Source: CAADGU01 sp964467705 (GTDB lineage Bacteria > Chloroflexota > Anaerolineae > Promineifilales > Promineifilaceae). Taken from it: a DNA stretch of 13,068 nt. This document shows positions 7,973 through 13,068 of the stretch, one piece after another. Where the stretch lies: NCBI GenBank assembly GCA_964467705.1, contig CAYXUZ010000179.1, positions 1 through 13,068 on the forward strand, read 5' to 3'. The position numbers and the translations under genes were made by a program. The notes beneath the pieces are model-generated. The model had not been told where the DNA came from and did no database searches. It worked only from the letters and a program-made list of their open reading frames with translations. Numbering within the stretch: position 1 is the first letter of the stretch; each line of letters opens with the position of its first letter.

Positions 7973-8198
7973 CATCATAAGTCGTGGATGGAGGCAAAAA
8001 AGGTACGGGTTTGCCGGAAAATCAAGTTGTTTGTCTATCTCTGCTTGAAATCAAAGCCTGGGGACGACCCCTCTTGCTTTCCACAGCCCCACCTAATCAG
8101 GCGTCGGTTGCGCACGCCTGTCAACCGAATCTGGCCTAATAGCTAGATTTATGCTGAACTATTTGCCGTGTTTGAAATCTTCTACAAATAAAAGAAGA

Positions 8199-8282
8199 CA
8201 GGACTTTCGCTCTGCTCAGGCCGGTTTCCAACGGGCCTGAGTTGCTCGGTCTGGAGAAAGGCGACAGCAAGCGAAAGTCCTG
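8199..8282 (-). terminator. branched (three-way junction) hairpin, probable terminator of the 8314-9177 gene
   Basis: The outer 13-bp stem is CAGGACTTTCGCT (8199-8211) with its exact complement at 8270-8282. It encloses an 8-bp arm (8215-8222 with 8234-8241, CTCAGGCC) and, directly adjoining, a second arm (8242-8246 with 8266-8270, TTGCT, extended by GTC/GAC after a two-base bulge). On the minus strand the stem is followed by TCTTCTTTTATTT and preceded by eight or more T, 32 bases after the stop at 8314. The branched interior is more elaborate than a plain terminator needs. Confidence 0.65.
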
Positions 8283-8313
8283 CAAAAAAAAGTATGCACG
8301 ATTGAACTGAGGC

Positions 8314-9177
8314 TTAATCTTCCTCACCTAAATACCATGTCTCCTCACTCTCAAAAACCCAAAGATGGCTAGAACTGAACACCGGCGCCAGCCGTAGTGG
8401 CACCGGCCATTGCACCGTTTGCCAACCCTCTGTCGTCGAAACCATTGGTTGAAAACCTTCATTAGTCAGCCGTACAACCCGTGGCATCGTGATCATTTCA
8501 TCTGGAGAGGCGTCAGCCTGCCGTAGATGAGGCGGACCCTCGGCCTCTGTTACCTCGCCCAGGTAACAGGCAAAAAGGGCTTCGATTTCCAATTCATTTG
8601 TGGCGTCTACGAAGCCCAGATATTGAGTGGGTAAGTCTTCAATGGAAAAGGGGGTGAAGGGGCCAACCAGATTACGTGGCATTTGCCCTTGCCAGGCCTC
8701 AAAGCGCATACTCCAGTCCATATAAATGCCCAGAGCCACCCCCACCCGGTCTGCTGACCTGACATCACCGGATACCAGATAGTGCGCTGTGTAACCCGTC
8801 AGGCCCTCACGCACCTGTTGTGAGAGGGAGACAATGCCTCCACCATTCTGGGCGACCATTTCAATCTCGGCTATTAACTCTGCCGGATGGCCTGCTGCAA
8901 AGTGTGAGATATCAAACCAGCCATAGGTTTCACTGTAGAGATACCGGGAATCTGGCAACGGTGTTACCAGCCGTAGTTCCTGGCTGCTGTCTTCTGGGCA
9001 ATCAATGAAATAGGTGTTGGAGCGAGTCGCCCGGCTACCGGCCGCCGGCGCCTGATGTGCGTCTCGTGCGCTCAATTGGCGGGTAACAAGCAACAAAGTG
9101 ACCAGTAAGCTGATTATGAAACTTGCTGCTAATAGGAATTTCCCCAAACGCCATAGACCTTTCCGTTTTTGGCTCAT
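8314..9177 (-). CDS. membrane-anchored extracytoplasmic protein of unknown function
   Basis: A 287-residue protein. The N-terminus is basic (MSQKRKGLWRLGK) followed by one hydrophobic helix (about 14-32), then a soluble domain predicted to face outside; there is no lipobox Cys and no obvious signal peptidase site, so a signal anchor is likely. Visible elements are an early Cys in YFIDCPED, a Trp-rich stretch with GWFDISHF, a glycine run NGGGI, and FSIEDLPTQYLGF near 190. The last two patterns vaguely recall uncharacterised families with a 'W-x-D-x-x-HF ... EDLP' layout, but I could not confirm a family and assign no function. Another Cys sits in FACYLGE. The C-terminus is acidic. There is no Shine-Dalgarno; a -10 box 8 bases from the ATG suggests a leaderless transcript. 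The gene contains no ACGGCCGT octamer, unlike its neighbours. Confidence 0.75.
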   Translation of the reverse strand: MSQKRKGLWRLGKFLLAASFIISLLVTLLLVTRQLSARDAHQAPAAGSRATRSNTYFIDCPEDSSQELRLVTPLPDSRYLYSETYGWFDISHFAAGHPAELIAEIEMVAQNGGGIVSLSQQVREGLTGYTAHYLVSGDVRSADRVGVALGIYMDWSMRFEAWQGQMPRNLVGPFTPFSIEDLPTQYLGFVDATNELEIEALFACYLGEVTEAEGPPHLRQADASPDEMITMPRVVRLTNEGFQPMVSTTEGWQTVQWPVPLRLAPVFSSSHLWVFESEETWYLGEED

Positions 9178-9184
9178 GTGGCGT

Positions 9185-9190
9185 ATTGTA
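9185..9190 (-). promoter_or_regulatory. -10 element of the 8314-9177 gene (leaderless promoter candidate)
   Basis: The minus strand reads GGTATACAATACGCCAC-ATG. TACAAT matches TATAAT at five of six bases and ends 7 bases before the ATG, so transcription would start about one base before the start codon. No Shine-Dalgarno is present, consistent with leaderless translation. The -35 region (TCAAGT or nearby) is poor. Confidence 0.5.
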
Positions 9191-9229
9191 TACCAAATTC
9201 GCCTTATTTACTTGACGGCCGTCCTGCAT

Positions 9230-9274
9230 AAAAAAGCCGCGCCCTGGTCAGCTATTTTGCTACCAGGGCACGGC
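9230..9274 (-). terminator. intrinsic terminator of the small membrane protein gene
   Basis: On the minus strand a hairpin with GCCCTGGT (9241-9248) paired to ACCAGGGC (9262-9269) is extended inward by AGC/GCT with one bulged base and outward by GCCG (9236-9239)/CGGC (9271-9274) after one mismatch. It is followed by TTTTTT (9230-9235). It begins about 26 bases after the stop at 9300 and sits immediately before the promoter of the next gene. The outer arm is part of an ACGGCCGT octamer (9270-9277). Confidence 0.85.
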
Positions 9275-9299
9275 CGTATCTATTTTCAATAAGGGTGAA

Positions 9300-9677
9300 C
9301 TAAATGACGGCTGTTGTGCGCATCAGGCGCATACTCAACGCAACCCCGACCATAGCTCCGCCTGCCATACCGACGGCGGCCGTAACAACTAAAATCAGCA
9401 AATTGCCTGCGCCAAATAGTTGACCCACCGGCAATACCAGCAGCGGCCCAATGAGCAAACCAAGCAGCGCCCCGCCGAACACCAGCAAAATGGAGCGTAA
9501 CTGCCAGCCATTTTCCAGACAGTGCAGTGTGCCACCCACACAGCCCAACACACAACCGGCGATAAAACCGACATACGCCAAAGATAAACCGCCGAAAAGT
9601 CCACCCAATAGACCGCCTGTTATCGCCCCGATTAAACTCCCCATTCTTGCCTGGCTGATTGCTAATCTGTTGTCCAT
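9300..9677 (-). CDS. small glycine-rich membrane protein, unknown function
   Basis: A 125-residue, almost wholly hydrophobic protein. After a short N-terminal tail (MDNRLAISQARMGS) there are about four transmembrane stretches: 14-31 (IGAITGGLLGGLFGGLSLA), about 34-50 with two Cys, 61-85 and about 90-115. GxxG/GGxxGG glycine-zipper patterns dominate the first and last helices, suggesting tight helix packing or oligomer formation. The only clearly soluble segment is the loop HCLENGWQLRS (about 52-62). No family was recognised. ATG 9677 has GGGAG about 10 bases upstream; another ATG 8 bases upstream is out of frame and ends after 7 codons. It has its own terminator and no ACGGCCGT octamer. Confidence 0.75.
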   Translation of the reverse strand: MDNRLAISQARMGSLIGAITGGLLGGLFGGLSLAYVGFIAGCVLGCVGGTLHCLENGWQLRSILLVFGGALLGLLIGPLLVLPVGQLFGAGNLLILVVTAAVGMAGGAMVGVALSMRLMRTTAVI

Positions 9678-9803
9678 AATGCCATAACTCCCATCAATCT
9701 AAGTTTGTAGTTGGCGATTTATCGCCCTTTTCAATCCGGTATCATTGTGCCGAAATTGGATGGCAAAATAAATGGGAACTGCTGGTCAGTACGGCCGTCC
9801 TAT

Positions 9804-9829
9804 CCCGTAATCCGTAATCCGATTACGGG
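9804..9829. repeat. heptanucleotide CCGTAAT repeat forming a hairpin at the ABC-F 3' end
   Basis: The heptad CCGTAAT is repeated (9805-9811, 9812-9818) and then inverted (GATTACGGG, 9821-9829), so CCCGTAATC (9804-9812) pairs with 9821-9829 around an 8-base loop. The repeat overlaps the ABC-F stop codon at 9823-9825. A related heptad tract lies just beyond the stop of the LCP gene (11754-11781). No T tract follows on the minus strand. Confidence 0.6.
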
Positions 9830-11460
9830 TCACGCATCACGGCCGCATAATCCGTGTAACCGCCTGTATATTCCGTCAAACGGCCGTCGCGCAATTCCAC
9901 CACCCGATCCACCACCTTATCCAGGAAGTAGCGGTCGTGGGAAATGACCAACACCGCGCCCACAAACTCGTCCAATGTTTGCTCCAATACCTCAATTGAG
10001 GCGATGTCCAGATTGTTGGTTGGTTCATCCAGCAGCAGCAAATTGGGCCGGGTGAGTACCAGTTTTGCCAGTTGCAGGCGGCTGCGTTCACCGCCGCTCA
10101 GGTCACGAATGGGGCCGCGAATCTGGTTATAACTGAACAGGAATTTGTGCAAAAAAGCGACCGCATCTCCTTCACTTAACGGGGCGGTGTGGCGGATTTC
10201 AGTCAGTAGGGTGTTATCGTAATTCAGCGTTTCCTGTTCCTGCGAGTAGTAGCCAATTTTGTTACTGGGGCCAATTTTAATTACGCCCTGGGGTACATTT
10301 TCCGGGTCCAATAATTGCCGCAGCAGCATAGATTTGCCCGCTCCGTTAGGGCCAACCAGCCCCACCCGTTCACCGTGCCAGAGCGTGAGGTTGAGACTAT
10401 GCCAGAGGGTACGGCCGTCCGGCAGCACCATGCCCACATTTTCCAGTGCCAGCACCTTGTTGCTGCCACGCCAGCCGTTCAGGTTTAATGTCATGCGCCG
10501 CGCATCGGTCACTTTTTCGATCTTGTCCATGCGATCCAGCATCTTCTGGCGGCTGCGGGCCTGGCGGATGTGTCGTTCATTGATCACAATGGAAGCCCAC
10601 AATTCAAAGCGGGCAATGGCCGCCTCAATGCGGGCGATCTCCTTTTGTTGGGCCTGGTACATCTGCTGTTGGCGCAGGCGACGCAGTTCCCGTTCGGTGC
10701 TGTAGGCGGTGTAGTTGCCGGGGTAGAGGGTGAGACGGCCGTTTTCCAATTCGGCAATGTGCGTGGCGACCCCATCCAGCAAATAGCGGTCGTGGGAAAT
10801 GATGATCACACAGCCGAGGTACTGGTTCAGTACCTTTTCCAGGTGTTCTTTGGCGGGGACATCAAGATGATTATCTGGCTCGTCCAGCAGCAAAAGGGCG
10901 GGCTGCTGCACCATGAGTTTGGCTAACTGCACCAGCTTTTTCTGCCCGCCACTGAGCAGATGCGTGGGGGTGTGCCAGTGCGCCTGCTCCAGCCCCACAC
11001 GTTGCAATGCTTCTTTGACGCGGCTCTCGTAACGCGCTCCATCCAGCCGGTCATATTCATCCAGGGCACGGCCGTGCTGGGCCATCACCTTTTCCAGTGC
11101 GTCGGGGTCGTTGTAAACGGCCGGGTCGGCCATTTGCGCTTCCAGGTGGGCTAACTTTTCTTCAACGGCCGTTAGGATGGGTACGGCCGTCAGTGCTTCT
11201 TGCAGGGTGGTACGGCCGTTGCTCAATGTAGGCTCCTGCTCCAGCCGTCCCCAGGTCAACCCCGGTATGCGGAAAATAGAGCCGCCCGCCAGCGGCAGTT
11301 CCCCGGCAATCAGCTTCATCAGTGTAGATTTGCCCACACCGTTGGGGCCAACCAGCCCCACCCGCTGCCCGGCCTGCACTTCCCAGCTAATGCCCTGGAA
11401 AATAACCCGTCCGGCCAGATTGACGGCTACGTTGTCTATATTCAAAATGATCTCAGCCAT
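9823..11460 (-). CDS. ABC-F family ATPase (ribosome-associated, duplicated ABC domains)
   Basis: A 545-residue soluble protein with two ABC ATPase domains and no membrane segment, as in EttA/Uup/YheS and the ABC-F ribosome-protection proteins. Domain 1: Walker A GPNGVGKST (38-46), signature LSGGQ (169-173), Walker B LLLLDEP (189-195) and switch His in SHDRYLLD (222-229). A charged linker of about 75 residues (255-330) with helical, Arg/Gln-rich character joins domain 2: Walker A GPNGAGKSM (370-378), LSGGE (454-458), LLLLDEP (474-480), SHDRYFLD (507-514). There is no long C-terminal coiled coil as in Uup; length fits EttA-like members. Two small oddities: DEPDNHLD where DEPTNHLD is usual, and Met after GKS in Walker A2. 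GGAG lies 8 bases before ATG 11460. Family role: binding the ribosomal E site to tune elongation or protect from antibiotics; which applies cannot be told here. Confidence 0.93.
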   Translation of the reverse strand: MAEIILNIDNVAVNLAGRVIFQGISWEVQAGQRVGLVGPNGVGKSTLMKLIAGELPLAGGSIFRIPGLTWGRLEQEPTLSNGRTTLQEALTAVPILTAVEEKLAHLEAQMADPAVYNDPDALEKVMAQHGRALDEYDRLDGARYESRVKEALQRVGLEQAHWHTPTHLLSGGQKKLVQLAKLMVQQPALLLLDEPDNHLDVPAKEHLEKVLNQYLGCVIIISHDRYLLDGVATHIAELENGRLTLYPGNYTAYSTERELRRLRQQQMYQAQQKEIARIEAAIARFELWASIVINERHIRQARSRQKMLDRMDKIEKVTDARRMTLNLNGWRGSNKVLALENVGMVLPDGRTLWHSLNLTLWHGERVGLVGPNGAGKSMLLRQLLDPENVPQGVIKIGPSNKIGYYSQEQETLNYDNTLLTEIRHTAPLSEGDAVAFLHKFLFSYNQIRGPIRDLSGGERSRLQLAKLVLTRPNLLLLDEPTNNLDIASIEVLEQTLDEFVGAVLVISHDRYFLDKVVDRVVELRDGRLTEYTGGYTDYAAVMRDP

Positions 11461-11496
11461 GATTGTTTCTCCAAAAGGTTAAATTTAGCGCTGAGA

Positions 11497-11543
11497 CGCG
11501 GAGACGCAGAGAAGAAAATTCGCGCCCCTTTGCGTCCTTCGCG
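11497..11543. repeat. imperfect inverted repeat, probable dispersed intergenic element, in the ABC-F leader
   Basis: CGCGGAGACGCAGAG (11497-11511) pairs with CTTTGCGTCCTTCGCG (11528-11543): 15 pairs including two G-T pairs, with one bulged C and a 16-base loop. The left arm contains a tandem GAGACGC (11493, 11501). The words 'gacgcagag' and 'tttgcgtc' recur in intergenic DNA of many environmental bacterial genomes in my recollection; I cannot verify copies here because the window holds only one. Confidence 0.5.
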
Positions 11544-11547
11544 GATC

Positions 11548-11575
11548 AAAAAAGCCGAGGGCTGGCCTCGGCTTT
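11548..11575 (-). terminator. intrinsic terminator of the LCP gene
   Basis: A perfect 10-bp stem, AAAGCCGAGG (11551-11560) with CCTCGGCTTT (11566-11575), has a 5-base loop. On the minus strand it is followed by TTTTTT (11548-11553, partly within the stem). It lies about 210 bases after the LCP stop, so the transcript would have a long 3' tail. It separates the LCP and ABC-F genes into two units. Confidence 0.8.
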
Positions 11576-11753
11576 CTTGATAAAAATTCCTGAAAAGGAT
11601 AAAGAAGTTTACATAAAACTCAAATCCGAGGCGCGTGGAACAGACCTCAGCGTGAAGCAGCCTAACGATGATGTGCGGACAATCTGTCCCGTGAAGCCGG
11701 ATAAGAATAACATGATACCTCTAGCATACCGCAGACGGCCGTAACGCGCCAAC

Positions 11754-11781
11754 ATTCGTCATCCGTGATTCGTAATCCGAC
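11754..11781. repeat. degenerate heptanucleotide tandem repeat after the LCP gene
   Basis: Four consecutive 7-base units, ATTCGTC, ATCCGTG, ATTCGTA and ATCCGAC, end three bases from the LCP stop codon (11785-11787). The unit matches the CCGTAAT/ATCCGTA heptad found at the ABC-F stop (9804-9829). Confidence 0.6.
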
Positions 11782-11784
11782 CAA

Positions 11785-13068
11785 TTACTGAACAGGTGGT
11801 TGCAGGAAGGGGAGACACGGGTTGGCATCATAACCCAGAGTGACGCGGTAATTGGTCTCACTGGCAGCAGTCGAGAGGGCGATGTCGCCCGGCTGGCGGT
11901 GAAAGAGCCAACTGAGCAGTTCGGCGTCTGTCCCTTTGAGGTTGGGGCCGAAGTATTCGATGGTGGTGCGGGCCGGGGTTTCGGTAACGGCCGTATAATG
12001 CGGCGTAAATCCATACCAGGCCAGATTATCAGCCATCTGCCGGTAGAGAATGTAATCGGCCGTCACCACTTCCACGGTGAGCGACGGCCGTGTTGCCCGC
12101 TCCAATTCCGGAGGTTCCATCAACCGCCGCAGAGTGGGTTCCGCCTCTGCCCATTGTAACAACTGCACCGAACCACCCTCCGGCGACTGCCAGGACTTAA
12201 AAGCAGCGTAGGGCAGCGTCAGATGGTGAATGCCATTGGACTGCACGGCCGGGGCCAGCGCCGCCAATTCCACTATCGTCGACAGCGGAATGTCTGTCTC
12301 CACGTTGTACTGATACGCATTCCAGAGGTCAGGCAGTTGCGGCAGCATTTCCAGCGCCAGCCCCTTGTTAAAAACAGCCTGCAAAACGCGCTGCTGGCGC
12401 AGGCCACGCTCAAAATCATTGGTCGTCCGGCGCGAGCGGGCATACCAGAGCGCCAGGTCACCATCCATCGGCTGCACCCCGACTTCCAGCGTGAACAGTT
12501 CCCAATTTTCCTCCACGTTCGGGTCAAGTTCCGGCGAGATCAGCCGCCAATCGGTCAGCGGGCAATTGACCACCATTTCGATACCGCCTACGGCGTTAAC
12601 CGCTTCCTTGAAGCCATTGAACCCAATCCGGGCATAATAGTCCACCGGGATGCCCAGGTTGTACTCAATAGTGTCCTTAATCAGCCCGCCGCCTGCGCCG
12701 GGGTAATCGCTGCCGTGCCCATGGGGCAGCGCCAGATTGATGCGCGTCATGCGCCAGCCGGGGATGACCACGTACAGGTCACGCGGCAGGCTGAGCATGG
12801 TGGCGGTTTTATTCTTGTGGTCAATGGAGACCAGGATGAGGCTGTCGGTACGGCCGCCTTGCGGCGTGTCCACATCGTTGCCCAACAAAATGATGTTGGT
12901 GATGTGGTCGGGTTTGGCGAAGAGGGGGGCGGGCGGTGGTACGGCCGTACCCGGCGGATGAGCGGTGGCGTCAATGGTAGCGAATGGGCGGATGGTGGAC
13001 GTGGGCGTGGCTGTCGGTGGCAGGGTGGCGGTGGGTGGTACGGTGACAGGGTGAGTGGGTGACAAGGT
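11785..13068 (-). CDS. LytR-CpsA-Psr (LCP) family envelope protein, 5' end cut by window edge
   Basis: At least 427 codons of a protein whose start is outside the window; the frame stays open to base 13068 and the only in-window start would be a TTG. The visible N-terminus is a Pro/Thr-rich stalk (PPTATLPPTATPTSTIRP), so the expected cytoplasmic tail and membrane helix lie off the edge. Numbering from the TTG at 13065, residues about 55-230 form the LCP domain: NIILLGNDVD and GGRTDS (56-75), LSLPRDLYV (91-99, with the conserved Arg-Asp), and YARSRRTTNDFERG-RQQ (208-225). Residues about 327-412 resemble the LytR C-terminal domain (LTVEVVTAD ... TTIEYFGP). LCP enzymes transfer undecaprenyl-linked glycopolymers onto peptidoglycan or surface carriers, acting outside the membrane; that activity is inferred from family. 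A far terminator lies at 11548-11575. Confidence 0.9.
   Translation of the reverse strand, partial: TLSPTHPVTVPPTATLPPTATPTSTIRPFATIDATAHPPGTAVPPPAPLFAKPDHITNIILLGNDVDTPQGGRTDSLILVSIDHKNKTATMLSLPRDLYVVIPGWRMTRINLALPHGHGSDYPGAGGGLIKDTIEYNLGIPVDYYARIGFNGFKEAVNAVGGIEMVVNCPLTDWRLISPELDPNVEENWELFTLEVGVQPMDGDLALWYARSRRTTNDFERGLRQQRVLQAVFNKGLALEMLPQLPDLWNAYQYNVETDIPLSTIVELAALAPAVQSNGIHHLTLPYAAFKSWQSPEGGSVQLLQWAEAEPTLRRLMEPPELERATRPSLTVEVVTADYILYRQMADNLAWYGFTPHYTAVTETPARTTIEYFGPNLKGTDAELLSWLFHRQPGDIALSTAASETNYRVTLGYDANPCLPFLQPPVQ

Larger units (their letters stand above)
7906..8313. other. non-coding region between two minus-strand genes
   Basis: This region of 408 bases has no credible gene. From right to left on the minus strand it holds a branched hairpin (8199-8282) that can terminate the gene ending at 8314, two overlapping alternative stems (8098-8127), and a 30-base dyad (7943-7972) just before the large secreted gene. 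Two small open frames (7961-8146 plus; 8136-8327 minus) lack ribosome binding sites and run through these structures. It has no ACGGCCGT octamer. Confidence 0.6.
11461..11784. other. intergenic region between the LCP and ABC-F genes
   Basis: This 324-base region has no credible gene. From the right on the minus strand it holds a heptad tract directly after the LCP stop (11754-11781), one ACGGCCGT (11735-11742), about 150 bases in which I see nothing, an intrinsic terminator (11548-11575), an imperfect long hairpin of a probable dispersed repeat (11497-11543), and the ABC-F ribosome binding site GGAG (11469-11472). The ABC-F promoter should lie between the terminator and 11475, overlapping the hairpin, but no clear boxes were found. 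Confidence 0.6.

Noticed and set aside
7961..8146. 61-codon plus-strand open frame
   Set aside because: No ribosome binding site; it starts inside the 30-base dyad and crosses other hairpins.
8136..8327. 63-codon minus-strand open frame
   Set aside because: It overlaps the end of the 8314-9177 gene and spans the branched terminator; its apparent peptide is encoded by hairpin arms.
9661..9690. 7-codon open frame starting 8 bases before the small membrane protein gene
   Set aside because: A tiny out-of-frame ATG near a ribosome binding site is likely chance; no evidence for a regulatory leader peptide.
9713..9731. GGCGA/TCGCC hairpin followed by CTTTTC on the plus strand
   Set aside because: Only a 5-bp stem and there is no plus-strand gene upstream to terminate.
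11463..11744. 93-codon plus-strand open frame
   Set aside because: It reads through the terminator and dispersed-repeat hairpin and has no ribosome binding site.
12223..13062. 279-codon plus-strand open frame opposite the LCP gene
   Set aside because: It is antisense to a well-supported LCP domain, has no ribosome binding site and a low-complexity His/Arg/Gly composition.
13063..13065. TTG as the start codon of the LCP gene
   Set aside because: The frame remains open to the window edge, and the needed membrane helix would lie upstream, so the true start is outside.

Overview
The window looks like chromosomal DNA of a Chloroflexota bacterium (Anaerolineae-like). This is an inference from gene types and style: a two-gene crtB/crtI carotenoid operon, a very long secreted protein with PKD and Ig-like modules and a hydrophobic 'FLPVI' tail, a secreted bactofilin-like protein with C-terminal membrane helices, and an LCP protein with a Pro/Thr-rich N-terminal stalk. 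No taxonomic marker gene (rRNA, ribosomal protein) is present. No tRNA, rRNA, CRISPR array, transposase or phage gene was seen.

Layout. Positions 1-1220 (minus) hold the first 406 codons of a secreted bactofilin-like membrane protein that runs off the left edge. A 330-base divergent intergenic region follows; it carries a perfect CRP/FNR-type palindrome about 60 bases before the next start. Positions 1551-4024 (plus) are a translationally coupled carotenoid operon: a phytoene/squalene synthase family enzyme (crtB-type) overlapping a phytoene desaturase family enzyme (crtI-type) by ATGA. A 14-bp hairpin at 4061-4093 lies between this operon and the next, convergent gene. All remaining genes are on the minus strand: a 1245-residue secreted repeat protein (4168-7905), a one-helix anchored protein of unknown function (8314-9177), a small glycine-rich membrane protein (9300-9677), an ABC-F ATPase (9823-11460), and an LCP (LytR-CpsA-Psr) envelope protein cut by the right edge (11785-13068). 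Terminators at 8199-8282, 9230-9274 and 11548-11575 suggest that most minus-strand genes are separate transcription units.

How the genes fit together. crtB and crtI together would condense two prenyl diphosphates and desaturate the product. The bactofilin-like, PKD/Ig and LCP proteins all act at or outside the cell envelope. The ABC-F protein is cytoplasmic and ribosome-associated by family. I see no evidence for one integrated multi-gene system beyond the crt operon.

The strongest unexplained signal is at word level. The palindromic octamer ACGGCCGT occurs about 33 times in 13 kb (chance expectation about 0.2), in genes and in intergenic DNA, much like the HIP1 octamer of cyanobacteria. In the 1245-residue protein all 11 copies lie in the same reading phase and encode Thr-Ala-Val. 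Other points worth a second look are a three-way-junction fold at 8199-8282, a 30-base dyad before the large secreted gene, a likely leaderless promoter, and heptanucleotide tracts at the 3' ends of two neighbouring genes.
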